Positions 1 to 10,966 of a DNA stretch of 40,806 bases are shown here, piece by piece; the first letter of the stretch is position 1, and each line of letters begins with the position of its first letter. The stretch spans positions 168,169-208,974 of the forward strand of contig MNCI01005755.1 in the NCBI GenBank assembly GCA_015680685.1, in the 5' to 3' direction. Made by a program: the position numbers and the translations under genes. This DNA is from Gnetum montanum. Taxonomy: Eukaryota > Streptophyta > Gnetopsida > Gnetales > Gnetaceae. The notes beneath the pieces are model-generated. The model did no database searches. It was given only the letters and a program-made list of their open reading frames with translations, and was not told the origin of the DNA.

Positions 1-1258
1 TTGGTAAGGAGACGCCTTTGGGCAAGGTTAAGGGTGGGACAGAAGAGCTGATGGGGTCATCGTGGTAGAAGTCCACTACCTTCAACTCCCCGTTAGTGGT
101 TGTTTTGAGGCGTTTTACCTCATCAGTTAATTTTTGCATCATTTTTTTGGCATCTGCCTAGTCTTGAGCACTCGGTGAAGCAACGGGTTGGGGGTGTGGG
201 GCTGTATACAAGTTAGACTATTGAGCCGTGGGTTGAAAGGCCGAAAGCTGCGCGGTCGGTGGTTGTGTTTGTGAAAGGTGAACAGCATGTGGCGCTAAGG
301 ATGATACATTATATATAGGGGGTTGTTGCTACTGCGGTTGTGGTCGTATTTGGGGAATGTTAACATGTGGAAATGTGTGAAATGGCACATTGTGGCGAGA
401 GGGTTGGTGTGACGGCACACCCATCGCTGGCCATTGCCCAGCCGCGTTGTGTGCAGGGACCCCTTGTTAGGTTACGGCGGTCGAGGGGGTTGCGTGCATT
501 TGAATGTGAGGGATGTAGTGAGCGGACATGGAGGCTGGTATTACGTGTGGCATCCCTATCACTCGAGGTGGGAATGTCACTCCCATGCTGTCGTGAGAGG
601 GCGGTGCTTGTGAGGACAAGCCTGCAGCTGCAGCGAGGATGATTGCGAGAGGGAAGGTGTTAGGTTGGGGGTCGCTCGGGGGAGGAATATGCACTAGTGC
701 TGATGTTTCTGGTGGTGGTGCTTGGGCCTGGGTGAACCTGAGATGCTGGAGGGGCAAGATTTCCCCTGTACCAGGATGAAAAATGGGGTTAACGTGTGCT
801 TGCGGGCTCAGAGTATGGTAAGAATCCTCTTGTTCAGATTGAGCAACGAATTCGTCCTCTTCCTCTAGTTGAGGCTCTAGCACAGGCTGATCCAACAAGT
901 GGCTCCTTTGCAGGAGGAGCTATGTGACGAGCTCCGAATACTGCTCTGGAACAAGGATTACGTCATACGGGGAAGGGATGAACTCGCGTCCCCCCCTGTA
1001 AAAGAGTTCAAACTGCCTCTTTACCTCCATTTCGGCTCGGTCTATAGCTAGGCCAGCTTGTATCTTAATACATATGAAATTATACTGATCCTGGGTTATA
1101 ATGTTAGAGGCCGGGTCTCTCCCTTGCAACCTTAGGGACCGGCAGGGCCCCGCTGTGGGTTGTACTCCCGGGTGTTGCGCGACAAGTTGTTGGACCGCTA
1201 TGGTGTCCATCATGTTGGTGACTTGAGTAGTGGCGGCGGTGGTGTTTACGGGATTCAT
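1..1258 (-). pseudogene. gag: Gag of the outer Tat-type Ty3/gypsy element (copy A), partial
   Basis: The minus strand encodes the N-terminal half of a retrotransposon Gag. It starts at a true ATG (1258-1256, MNPVNT...) and leaves the window before the capsid core is complete. It aligns codon for codon with the plus-strand copy at 3292-4490; shared blocks include SLRLQGR, QDQYNFICIKIQA, LDQPVLEPQ, VNPIFH and PPRVIGMPHVIPAS. Breaks are nonsense changes: TAG after ELVT (near 918), TAA near 466, and TAG replacing a Trp codon in the QDWADAKK segment near 160. Gag would form the particle shell around the element RNA in the cytoplasm. This copy keeps the true N-terminus that the plus copy lacks. Confidence 0.85.
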
Positions 1259-1847
1259 GATGATTAGTTGAGGATATACGACATGGTCTAGAAATGTGAA
1301 ATTAATTTACTATGTAGGGTACAGCGTATATGCTTCAGCTAACAGCATATAATGACAGCGTATATGTACGTAACATATATGGTCGGCGTAGACGAGTCTA
1401 CGGCGTAAGTGGTTCAGCGTATACGCTAGACAGCATGTACAACGTCAGGGCACAGCGTAAAAGGGTGCAGCGTAAAACAAATCTAGGGCGTAAAGAATAG
1501 CAGGGACAAAGTTGGCGTACAGCGTAGATGAGGTCTACAGCGTAAAAGGGTATAGCGTCAACAAGTTTATGGCGTAAAATATGCAGCTTAAAATTTATGT
1601 AGGGCGTAAGGAAAGTCTGTAGCGTGAAACGTGATGGATGGTTACCAGTGTAAACGCTAGGGATGTTGCAGAGAAAACTGTAACAGACACAGCATAAAGA
1701 CTGATCAGCGTATACGTTGGACAATTTGCGGACGGAGCAGCGTAAACGCTGGAATGTGTTTAAATTAGCAGAAATGATTGTGGTTGGTGGCGTAGACGCT
1801 CAACAGCGTAAACGCTAGGAAGCTTGCCAATAAGTTTCAGGCAGAGG
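1259..1847 (-). repeat. 5' untranslated leader of the outer element, rich in GCGTA/TACGC repeats
   Basis: This stretch separates the primer-binding site from the gag ATG. It has no ORF worth calling. It is dominated by degenerate copies of a short palindrome: one perfect GCGTATACGC near 1419, plus GCGTAAACGC, GCGTAGACG and many half-sites GCGTAAA. The same motif fills the LTR U3 regions and intron 1 of the antisense gene. Being noncoding and lying between PBS and gag, it is called the leader by position. Confidence 0.7.
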
Positions 1848-1864
1848 CCCTCCTTCTAGCGCCA
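1848..1864 (-). other. Putative tRNA primer-binding site of the outer element
   Basis: Reading on minus, the LTR ends ...GTACA at 1870, followed by five bases GAAAT and then TGGCGCTAGAAGGAGGG. A tract starting TGG (complement of the tRNA 3' CCA) just inside the 5' LTR is the standard primer-binding position. The identical tract recurs next to the LTR at 18950. The tRNA species was not assigned. Confidence 0.7.
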
Positions 1865-1869
1865 ATTTC

Positions 1870-2486
1870 TGTACTGTCCGAAATCGTCGGTCTCTGGTTG
1901 GAAGGAAACGGAGACCGTGGGATCACCGGACACGCACAGAAGACCCTACCTTCGCCTGAGGACGAGCTGGAATGCACGAAGGTAGAGTACCTTGGGTGGT
2001 CCACACACGGATCAGACAAGGATTTCCCTGAACGTATACCAAAGTGCTATACGCTGGGTTATACGTAAACGGCGTAACGGGCGTAAAAAAGAGCATAAAC
2101 AGCGTAACAGGTGCAAACAGAGCGTAAATGTAAATGAGTGTAAATAGAACACATGTAAGAAATTAACGTAAACTGTAAACAATGGTATTACAGAATGAAA
2201 ATACAATGCACCGGTTTAACGTAGTTGTGATGGAACACAAGGCGGACGAAAATCCCCGATGGATGCAGGGATGACTCGGCTGGTTCGCACTATAGACGTA
2301 GTGTAGAGACTGTGTGCCCAGCGTATAGGACTATCCAGCGTAAAAGGGGTTTTGAGCTCTGGTGCGCAGCGTAATTGTTCTCTGGTATGCTCTGGGATTT
2401 TGCCAACCGACCTCGTTCAAGTGGAAAGTTGGGGCTTTTACACCGGTTGTTACGCTAGACTCAGGTTAGGAGACACGTGGCGCGTT
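1870..2486 (-). repeat. Outer-element 5' LTR, U5/R/part of U3 (left segment, split by insertion)
   Basis: Minus-oriented LTR. Its U5 terminus lies at 1870 (TGTACTGTCC on plus, so the LTR ends in CA). It is homologous throughout to the LTRs at 2487, 17673 and 18950. The TATA region is degraded here (TTTTACA near 2436 instead of TTTTATA). The LTR stops abruptly at ...GTGGCGCGTT (2486), where the intact terminus of another LTR begins. Its missing U3 half resumes at 19870, so the two parts form one interrupted LTR of about 1.1 kb. Confidence 0.8.
2482..2486. repeat. Target-site duplication, left copy (GCGTT)
   Basis: GCGTT abuts the inner element's LTR terminus at 2487. The matching copy GCATT is at 19870-19874, immediately after the other terminus at 19869. 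Uninterrupted LTR copies read GGCGCGTTGACC across this site, so 5 bp were duplicated. Five bases is usual for Ty3/gypsy integration. The one difference is G to A in a CpG. Confidence 0.75.
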
Positions 2487-3288
2487 TGTACCGCCCGAAA
2501 TCATCAGTCTCCAGCTGGAAGGGAAAATAGAGGCCGTGGGATCGCGGGACGGATACAGAAGACCCTACCTTTGCCTGAGGGCGAGCTGGAATGCAACGGA
2601 GGCAGAGTACCTTGGGTGGTACGCACGCGGATCAGACAAGGATTTCCCCGCACGTACGCAAAATGCTATACGCTGGGTTATGCGTAAACGACGTGCAGGC
2701 GTAAATAGCGAAAACAGCGTAAAACGTAAACGGATGCAAACGAAGCGTTAGCAAGGCGTGGGCCAAATTGACGTAAAACTGTAAAAGAACTTATAGCAAA
2801 TGAAACGATGGAATTACAGAGTCAGAGTACAGTGCACCGGTCTAACGCAGTTGTGAGAACACAAGGCGGACGAAAAGCCCCGGCGTACACAGAGGTGACT
2901 CGATCGGTTTGCAGGGTGAGCGGAGCGTAAGAGACTAGATCTGCAATGTGCAGGGCTTCCCAGCGTAAGAAGGTTTTCTGCTCTTTTGCGCAGCGTAAAT
3001 GGTCTCTGGTATGCTTCGGGATTTTGCCAACCATCTGGATGAAGTGGAAAAATTGGGGTTTTATACAGGTTGTTACGCTAGACTAGGGATGGGAGACATG
3101 TGGCGCGTTGACCGGGTGCATACACTTTACAAATATACAAAATGTTACAACCGTTGGGCGTATACACCGCATCAGGTCGGCGTATACGCTGAAAATGCCG
3201 AGCGTGAACTGGGTGGAGGTGAAGAGCGCTGGGCGTATACGCTAGTGAATGTTGGGCATACACGCCGGGCGTATACGCTGAAGGATCC
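2487..3288 (-). repeat. Inner-element terminal LTR (minus), U5-R-partial U3
   Basis: Begins TGTACCGCCCGAAATC and is collinear with the LTR at 18950 through U5 and R. It contains the TATA box (3059-3065) and several GCGTATACGC copies (near 3179, 3232, 3268). Homology to LTR ends near 3288 (GAAGGAT). From about 3292 the sequence is gag in the opposite orientation, so the distal U3 and the TG terminus are missing. Confidence 0.8.
3059..3065 (-). promoter_or_regulatory. LTR TATA box (minus)
   Basis: TTTTATA on plus reads TATAAAA on minus, matching TATAAAA at 18344-18350 in the plus LTR. It lies between palindrome-rich U3 and the R/U5 part, as expected for the LTR core promoter. Confidence 0.6.
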
Positions 3289-3291
3289 TGG

Positions 3292-6200
3292 GTCAACGCG
3301 CCACATCAGGAATGCACCCACAGCGGGTCCCCACCGATCCCTGAGGCTACAAGGGAGGAACCCAGCCTCTAACATCATTACCCAGGACCAATATAACTTT
3401 ATCTGTATTAAGATACAAGCGAGCCTGGCTGTTGATCAAGCTGAACTGGAGGTGAAGAGGCAGTTAGAGTTGTATTACAGGGGGGGATGAGAGTTCATCC
3501 CTTCCCCGTACGACGTAATTCCCGTTCCTGAACACTATTCAGAACTCATCACATAACTCCTCCTTCAACGGAACAATTCGTTGGACCAGCCCGTACTGGA
3601 GCCCCAACCAGAGGATGAGGATGGGTTTTCCGCTCAATCTGAGCAAGGAGAGTCGTACCATACCTTGAGCCCTCAAGCACAGGTCAACCCCATCTTCCAT
3701 TCCGGCACAGGGGAACTCATGCCCTTGCAACACCTTAGATTCGTCCAGGCTCAACAGCCACCGCCAGAAACAGCAGCATTAGTCCATGTCCCTCTTCCGA
3801 TTGATCCCCAACCCAACACCTTCCCACTCGCGGTCACCCCTACTGCCGCTGCAGGCCCATCCTCACAAGTGCCGCCACCTTTCGATAACCTGGGGGCAAC
3901 ACTCCCACCAAGGGTGATCGGGATGCCACACGTGATTCCGGCATCCACATCCGCCCACTTCATACCACACGTCCAAGCATATACACTTCCCCAAACAATC
4001 ATGACCCAATAGGGAGTCCTCGCCCATAACGTGGCGGGGCAATGGCCAGTAAGGGGAGCGCCGTCGCACCAGGTCCCCCATCCCCATACACCACCCCACA
4101 CAGTCCCATCAGCAAATGTGCCCCAAATACAACCCCAACTACAGCAACAACAACAACAACATTTTCCCTACAACGTGTCATCCTTGGCATCGCTCGTTGT
4201 GAATTTTTCGCAAGCCCAACCACCTACCGTGCAACTTTCAACTCTTCAACCTAACACGCAACAATCTAGCTTGTACAGTATACCACAACCCCAAGCCGCC
4301 ACGTCACCGAGCGCCCAAGATTGGGCGGATGCTAAAAAGATAATGCAAGAGCTTACCGAAGAGGTGAAACGCCTCAAAACGGCCACTGAGGGAGAGTTAA
4401 AGGTAGTAGATTTCTACAATGATGACCCTATCAGCTCCTCTATCCCGCCTCTAACCCTGCCCAAAGGTGTCTCCTTGCCCACATTAACCAAATACAACGG
4501 GGAGACCGATCCCAACGCGCACCTTATAACATTCTGGCTAGAATGTGCGCTACTCCAGGCTTGGCCCCACTCCATCCTCCATGTATCTCCCATGTCTCTC
4601 ACAGGGAGAGCACTTGACTGGTACCGGGCCCTGCCTAGGAACTCTATTTTCTCTTTGGACGATCTTTTACGCCAGTTTGTGACCCGGTTCAAGTACAACT
4701 TGAAACCCGAGGCCACGCTGGATAGCCTCATGCAGATCAAGCAAGCACCGCTTGAACCTGCGCAGAAGTTTATTCAGAGATGGAGTGCGGCTGTCAACGA
4801 GCTGCACGAACCAATCTCTCCAACCTATTTGCTTACAATTCTGAAGGGGGCTGTAAATGATTTCTTTAAGTCCAAACTTTATTACCTCAACGCACGTGAT
4901 GTGAATCAGGCATTTTTACAAATCAGAAATATAGAGGAAGCGGCTCAAAACAGCCATGACCCGGCATACTTGGCCTTCAAAAATCAACATACTAAAAAGG
5001 ATAAAGAGAAGACCAAGACAACTATAGCAACAATAGCGGGAACCCAGCAAACGAACACCACACATCAACAAAGACCGCCCGCAACCACCACTAACTACTA
5101 TCAGCCCTCTCCCACGACAACCCCAGCATCATCATCACAGAACCCGACGAACCGTGCACGTGATTTCGAGAGGAAGGAACCCTCTCAATACACGCCTTTA
5201 CCGATGAAACCGTCCCAACTCTTTGACTAGCTCTTAAAGGCTGGGTTGATGCAACATAAGCAATTGTCCCTTGCGGCCATCCAAAGGCACGAACGATTCT
5301 GCCAAATCATACAGAACCCGAGCCTAGCAAAGCCGGATGAGCCGCCCGTGCCCAAAGGATTTAAGATGGATCGCTTCTGCAACTACCACCAACGCAACGG
5401 GCACGGAACGGATTACTGCTTCACCCTGAAACAGGATATCCAGCAGATGATAGATGATGGCAAAATCACTTTTGACGGGGCTAACCCCGTCCAACCGCAA
5501 AATCAAACCATGGGGGTGTACAAAGACCCCCTGAATACTAAAGAGGCGGCGTACGTAATTGACGCAATCTATTGTGACAACGATTCCGACACACCCCGCA
5601 TCAACACCATCTACCTCGAAAATAAGCAGGAAACACTTGGCAAGCCATTCGTGGTTCAGATTCCTCCCGCTGCGTCCGCACCTGCATCTCAATCGTCCCA
5701 CGCTCCGCAGTGGCCATACATAGTCCGAGTGCTCCCGACCGTGCCCTCCCCCAACATCCCGACACGCCAAAAATCATATGTGGTGCACATCCCTCCGGTC
5801 AATCCCGCAGATACGCCAACCCCTCATGCTCGGCCTCCTCCTTTTGTAATCTGAGTACCACCCGCCATGGCAACGACGGAGGTCCAACCTCCACCAAGAC
5901 CAACCCCGTACATCGTCAGGATACCTGGACAGATTCCTGCCCAATCATATCCCACCATCCACCCGCAACCCCGTCCGGCTCCATACGTAGTAAAGGTCCC
6001 AGGTCAATCCCAGGCTCCGAGGCCAATTCCACCTCCGCGTAACACACGAGAACGCCTGGCGAACAGGCTTACATGTAAGTGCATGAAGAAGGAACGCCAA
6101 GGGCTAGCCATGGGGCCACCCAAACCAACTCCACTTAACTCTATGCCCATGTCATCATCCAATGGTCGACCGAACACGGACAGCAGTGGTGAGTCATCCG

Positions 6201-7342
6201 AAACACAAGAACCGTACAAAACAACAGGTCCTAACAATGACGACAAACCACCAAAACGCGAAATAAAACTATTGGGTCCAATGGACCCAGTCACTGCTAA
6301 TAAAAACGTCCCTGACGGTAGAGATTTGGCAATGGCCCTGACACAAGTTACTCAAGCCCTAAAACAGAAAAACACCTCGTTAAGCTTGTATGACTTGGTA
6401 CTAACGTCCCAGACTCATCGGGAGGCTCTAGTGCGCATGCTCGCATCAATCCCAGTCAGTGAGGACTTGCCCCCCAACGAACCCGCCATCCACGCGGTAA
6501 TGTACCCATCTCACAGGGTTAGTCCTAAGCCCTTGAGCTTCCACGATGATAGTATCAAAGTGGACAAGAAGACAGGCGAGACAACAGCAATCCCTATGTT
6601 CATAACTATACATGTAAACCAATTCAAAATACATAAGGTACATGTAGATGATGGGGCATCCACCAACGTCATACCGTATCCTATCATTGAAAAGTTGGGA
6701 CTCACCGACTCGATCAAACCCACCACAACGACATGCTTAAAATCCTTCAGCGGGTCGCGCGTATTAGTCAAAGGCACGATAACTCTAGACTTCGTAGCGG
6801 GAGACCAGTTCCCCACATCCGCTGACTTCCTTGTCGTCGATGAAATGCCAGGATTCAACCTCATATTAGGAAGACCCTGGCTAGCCCACCTGAGAGCTGT
6901 GTCCTCCCCTATACATCAGGAGATTCACCTACCCTATGAGGGTGGTGAAATCGTCATACATGGGGAAGCAGACTCTCCCCTCATTTCATCGCACATAGAC
7001 GAAGACCGAGGCTCCGAGGTTGAACTCGACAAGCCTGGCCAAAAGGACTTAAACAAAACGCAACTGGCGGGCAATGAACCTTCGAATACGAGACAGGAGC
7101 CTAAAGCTGAAATACCTGCGTTTAACGCTGTACACACGTCACCTCATGAGAAAAATAACACAGAAACAACAACTGACACCGAAGCACCTAAAAGTATCGA
7201 TACTGAAAACATTTTAATGGACGTCTCCTGGACTGAATTGCACTTCAACGTGATCAGCGAAGGAGACGGAGAATACAAAATTATACCGGTCGATACACTC
7301 CCTGATAAAAAAATGAAGAAAATCAAGAAACAACTAAAATGA
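3292..7342 (+). pseudogene. gag-pro: Gag-protease polyprotein of the inner element (copy B)
   Basis: A single reading frame (codon starts at 3n+2) runs from a truncated N-terminus to TGA at 7340-7342, with five nonsense codons (3488 TGA, 3554 TAA, 4010 TAG, 5228 TAG, 5852 TGA) and no frameshift. Order: N-terminal region like copy A; a Pro/Gln-rich linker with a short poly-Gln run near 4143-4160; Retrotrans_gag capsid core at about 4460-4960 (WYRALP, LDDLLRQFVTRF, FIQRW); a Cys/His module at 5370-5470 (FCNYHQRNGHGTDYC); a Pro-rich linker; and aspartic protease at about 6600-6970. About 26 N-terminal Gag residues are replaced by inverted LTR sequence. The product would assemble particles and process the polyprotein. 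Confidence 0.85.
6590..6970 (+). pseudogene. pro: Aspartic protease domain of copy B
   Basis: The active-site loop reads VDDGASTNVIP (catalytic Asp codon 6647-6649), with D-D-G-A where D-T/S-G is usual. The flap/C-terminal signature FNLILGRPWLAHLRAV lies near 6852-6900, followed by HQEIHLPY. This is the arrangement of Tat-clade retropepsins, which cut Gag-Pol. It is the C-terminal part of the gag frame and is open across this whole domain. The tail to 7342 is acidic and Lys-rich with no recognised domain. Confidence 0.75.
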
Positions 7343-7352
7343 AAAGCTACAA

Positions 7353-7584
7353 TGTCCGGAACGACGCTAAACTACGATAAAACCCAAAAAAAACACAAAG
7401 AAATAATAATAAACAGCAAAAACAAAAAAATTTTACAACACCTTGTCCGAAAAGACGTTAAACTATCATGTCCGCGATGACATACAACTAGCCATGATCA
7501 GAAATGGTCAGTCAATTACATGACATATTATGGGGCCCAAAATGGCCTTAAACTATGCATTAGGTCCCGAAATGGCTTTAAACT
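7353..7584 (+). repeat. Spacer 1: five dispersed ~21-bp motifs after gag-pro
   Basis: Five related units: TGTCCGGAACGACGCTAAACT (7353-7373), then 7444-7464, 7468-7489, about 7533-7554 (ending GGCCTTAAACT) and 7563-7584 (ending GGCTTTAAACT). The shared pattern is GTCCGnnATGnCnnTAAACT. The same motif returns, in the same orientation, at 12813-12876 and 16351-16639. No coding potential. Confidence 0.6.
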
Positions 7585-7717
7585 AGTGCAAATCTTGTTC
7601 TCCTACATATCGTTTACCATTACTTCTGTGCATTGCATTTAAATGAAAAAGCGAACCAAAAATACTTTAGTATCATATCGTGTGTGCAAACAAATTAGAA
7701 ACAAAACAAAACAATAT

Positions 7718-7723
7718 TTTATT
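7718..7723 (-). terminator. Poly(A) signal of the antisense gene
   Basis: AATAAA on the minus strand, about 95 bp beyond the stop codon of the antisense gene (7818). The DNA from the stop to here is T-rich on minus, as in plant 3' UTRs. It also sits inside spacer 1, so the antisense transcript would end before reaching the protease coding region. Confidence 0.5.
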
Positions 7724-7817
7724 CATGCCACATTTTACAATCATTCCTGTTGTGTTCAACATTTTTCAACTACAATTCCTGTGTCAAACAGCAAAAACCA
7801 CAAAAACTACAAAAACA

Positions 7818-7919
7818 CTAAGCGTCTGTGACAGGAGGATCATCTCCTTCAGAACCACCCGTGTCAGGGGCCCCTGCTCCACTGGGGCCAGCCTCATGAG
7901 TATCATCGCCACCCTCATG
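7818..7919 (-). CDS. Antisense gene exon 8 (acidic C-terminal tail and stop)
   Basis: Acceptor GTGTTCTTAG|C at 7920. 102 nt encode a 33-residue Gly/Asp/Pro/Glu tail (HEGGDDTHEAGPSGAG...) and a TAG stop at 7820-7818. In phase 0 with exon 7. An isolated short acidic exon at exactly this place and phase supports the gene model. Confidence 0.6.
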   Translation of the reverse strand, partial: HEGGDDTHEAGPSGAGAPDTGGSEGDDPPVTDA

Positions 7920-8018
7920 CTAAGAACACCAAAAACAAACAACCAACACAAAATAAGCAGATGCTAGACATTTTAAGCATTATCCAATAAATTAACTTCA
8001 TAAAGACAAAACGTTTAC

Positions 8019-8803
8019 CATAGGGGATCCCCCTAAGCCAAACTCCAGCCGACGAACGATTTCTTCCTCTGGAACGCTGGCCCAATCTGTTCCATCCAAG
8101 CCTAAGTCAACGTTTGTCAAAGCCTTGCCTTTGTCGACCGCTGACCAGGTAGGACGTTTCAGAGGAAATTCACCTACCGACACCTCCCCAGAAGCAGTTG
8201 TGATGACCCTCTTAGGCGATTCCATCTCCACATTTGTGTTTTGGGCAAAGGTATCGAAGGCGGAACGCAAACCCAACCCCTCCACAAACATCTCCAGTTG
8301 CCGCTTTTCGATAGATACCTCTTTCAGCGACTTCTTGTACTGATGTTTATGGTTCTTCTCATCCTGACCCCACTTGCGAACCTTGGAGGTGAAAGCCTTC
8401 CAATCTTGACACTTAAGGTTCAGGAGATCAATTTGAGCTTTGCATTCCACTATTCTCCGAGTCAGTGACGCATGACGATTCAAAAGGTTCCAATACCTGG
8501 TGTACGTAATCTCCGAGGTTCGCCAAGAACGATCTCCACTTAGTCTAGCAGCGGCAAACTCGTATCTAGCCTTTAAATCGTCACGCTCCTCTGTTACGGT
8601 AGAGACTTCCTTTTCCTTTGCCTGTACTTGTAGCTACAACTATTCAACAAAACGCCTACAAGTCCACAACGACTTGGCATTATGTGCAAGGCTTTCTGCA
8701 ACCCCTTCATAAACAGGCCTTGGCACCTGCTCTACTTCTAGGGAGAGTGTAGTTAGGCTTTCCATGCTAATGCCCTCAGAGGGATCCCATCTTAGTTTAG
8801 CGC
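8019..8803 (-). CDS. Antisense gene exon 7 (coiled-coil-like, two TAG codons)
   Basis: Acceptor CATGGGTAG|GC at 8804, donor CTATG|GTAAAC at 8018. Two TAG codons (8642-8640, 8636-8634) lie in a Gln-rich spot (VE*L*LQVQAKEKEV), best explained as Gln CAG to TAG. The following part has long stretches of charged and Leu residues (STVTEERDDLKARYEF, CKAQIDLLNLKCQDW, YKKSLKEVSIEKRQLEMFVE) typical of coiled coil. Ends with the acidic PEEEIVRRLEFGLGG. Confidence 0.65.
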
Positions 8804-8879
8804 CTACCCATGCAAAGAACACGAACATTAAAACAGTACACGTAAGACATGAAGCTCCTAATCTTTGAATAATTCATAC

Positions 8880-9074
8880 CTATATCAGGATGAACTTCCT
8901 GGAGATGTTCAACGACTTCTTCCGCGATCCCATCCACAAAATCTGACTTACTTGGCATCTCTAACCAAACAAGCGGCTGACGGGTACAGGAAGAACTAAC
9001 CTCAGTGGTCCCCTCAGGGGGAACCGTCTTCATGGGAATGTCCAACCGTACCATCCTGGTATCGCTGCCTTCAT
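8880..9074 (-). CDS. Antisense gene exon 6
   Basis: Acceptor TTTGGCTTAG|AT at 9075, donor ATAG|GTATGA at 8879. Encodes DEGSDTRMVRLDIPMKTVPP... to ...VDGIAEEVVEHLQEVHPDI. Acidic, partly helical, no recognised domain. In phase with exons 5 and 7. Confidence 0.6.
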
Positions 9075-9165
9075 CTAAGCCAAAAACACGAAAATAAATA
9101 AAGAAAATAGAAAAAGTAGGAGCCATAATTAATATAATAAAAACCAGCTAAAAGCAAAGACATAC

Positions 9166-9396
9166 CTTGATCCTTGTCACCTTCTGGGGGATCGCCCAAA
9201 TCCAAGTCACCCTTCAGGAAGCTACTGAACATTTGGTTGATAGCGTCTTGGTCGTCTAAGAGTGCAGTTTCAGTAGTCTTCTCCGTTAATGGCTCCGTTC
9301 CCCCGCCTTGGCTCTTCTCTGAGCTTTCCTCCCCATGGTTTTTCTCGGTGCGTGTTTCCTCCTCCTCTCTAATGGTCTCCAAGGCCTGTTTCCTCA
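9166..9396 (-). CDS. Antisense gene exon 5 (Glu/Thr-rich)
   Basis: Acceptor TTTGGGGCAG|TG at 9397, donor CAAG|GTATGT at 9165. Encodes a strongly charged, probably disordered segment (IREEEETRTEKNHGEESSEK) followed by LLDDQDAINQMFSSFLKGDL. In phase, no stops. Confidence 0.65.
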
Positions 9397-9495
9397 CTGC
9401 CCCAAACCGAAAAAAATAACGACACATAAGCAATTGAAGTAAGGGTTATAAATGGACGAAAACGATGTAATAACAAGCGGATGAGTTTCTCTTAC

Positions 9496-10536
9496 CAGGT
9501 ATCTTGAAGCGTATCCACTTCATGCGTGGCTGGTTTATCTCAGCGACTTCCTCCGTGGTGCGTTCAGGTCTTTTCAACTTTGACTTGGCTTCGCCAATGG
9601 TTTCTTTAATAACCCGCTCAGCCCGCCTGGCAGTTAAAGGTACATCCGCTGGCTCCACCCCCAGACTGTCCCGTGTGTGGATGGAACCGCCAGACGATCC
9701 TCCTGTGGTAACAGATACGGACTCGTCAATACCTTCTGGGGCATCCTGCAACTTAGCGGTTACGTACAAGTGTTTGACCCATGGGCGGGATAGTTGACCC
9801 CGATCCCGTAGGACAAACTTGTTGTCCACACGCACCATAAGAAACTTGGCAAAACGGTGAAGATAGCCAGTGAAGAAGGTGAAAGTGAAGTGCGATTGTG
9901 CTTTGATGTTTGAGCGCAACCGCACTATCTCCTTATGCATGCCCGCCAACAAAAATTGAGCCCAGTTATACCGCATGCCAGTTTCTAAGATAGCCCGCAT
10001 GATGCGTACTGCCTCCACCCCAAAACTCCGCACCTGAGAAAGGGTTTTGGGAAACACCCGTGCTCGAAACAGGCAATACAGTTCATTCACCTTAACAACC
10101 TTTGCCTTCCCCTACATTGGGAACCCCTTGGTGCTTTTCTTCACACCAAGCCAGGACTCCAGTTCACGGATCGTTTGGAGCTCTTTGTGAGACCTGTCCA
10201 ACACTACGGGTAGGCCATCTACCTGCATGCCAAATAAGTTAGAAAAGAATACAGGCGACAGATGAAACACCACCTTGACACCCTTAATCTAGGTGCTGTA
10301 CTGAGAGACAGACTCATTGAAAGAGTCCACGATCCCTATCATCTCCCCAACTAAGACATTAGGGCTTGGCATCATGAAAAGTTCTAGGAGACCTGCATCA
10401 TCCAAGCAACGGGTAAGGGCGGGCAGAGCACGCTTACGCAGCCACTTCTGCGCTTTTGCTACCTCCCCGAACTTCATTGACAAAGTTATCTCAGTTTGGC
10501 CTGTTGTCACGGGATCCCCACCGGAAGGTACATCAA
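9496..10536 (-). CDS. Antisense gene exon 4 (long middle exon, two TAG codons)
   Basis: Acceptor CTTTAACAG|TT at 10537, donor CCTG|GTAAGA at 9495. The 1041-nt exon reads through TAG at 10291-10289 and 10114-10112 in one frame. The best-conserved-looking part (about 10090-9760) has the pattern FPKTLSQVRSFGVEAV...YNWAQFLLAGMH...FTFTFFTGYLHRFA...WVKHLYV, a helical region weakly recalling the plant-transposon-associated proteins of large genomes. The end is Ser/Gly-rich, then basic. A short internal intron around the first TAG is possible but would be only about 50 bp, so a single exon is preferred. Confidence 0.6.
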
Positions 10537-10626
10537 CTGTTAAAGCAAGTTAAAACGACATCAACCTCCTGACCCTAAAGCAATTGAACAAATCCACTAA
10601 CGCATTTAATACATGATATTACTCAC

Positions 10627-10889
10627 CGTCAGTGGTAGATCTGGAAGTGCTGCCAAAGCTATCTGGAAAGACTGGCCCCTGATCTGTCCAGTCTTCATGG
10701 AGCCACCCACGAGCCTTACACATCGCAAAGGCCCTGGAAAACTGATTATGGAAACGAACCATTGAACCCTTCGTTTGAGCCAGTACGGCCTCGCGAAGAA
10801 TGGGGCCCGTCATAAAGGCCTCCAGAGCGACGCGAGCAAGGGCTATCCCTTCATCCTCAATCAGAGTCCCATCTGGGTTGGTCTTTGGC
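10627..10889 (-). CDS. Antisense gene exon 3
   Basis: Acceptor ATTTGCAG|G at 10890, donor ACG|GTGAGT at 10626. Encodes PKTNPDGTLIEDEGIALARVALEAFM... followed by a helical, basic stretch (KGSMVRFHNQFSRAFAMCKA) and a Ser/Thr-rich end. Open throughout and in phase with both neighbours. No family recognised. Confidence 0.65.
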
Positions 10890-10966
10890 CTGCAAATGAA
10901 CGCATGTTAAAACAAAAACTAACATCAAACGACGATCGATGAAGCAATAAAGTCAAATGGTCTTAC

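Noticed and set aside
1837-2019. Short ORFs over LTR U5 (also 18625-19238)
   Set aside because: Repeated only because U5 is repeated; open in opposing frames of an inverted repeat and no start context.
8125-8468. Plus-strand ORFs across 8125-11512
   Set aside because: Shadows of the antisense exons; the minus frames have matching splice phases and sensible composition.
10225-10273. Possible extra intron in exon 4, with CTAAC and GCATGCAG|GT, near the first TAG
   Set aside because: It would be about 50 bp, too short for a plant intron, and the TAG lies upstream of its donor so it would not be removed. The frame is open without it.
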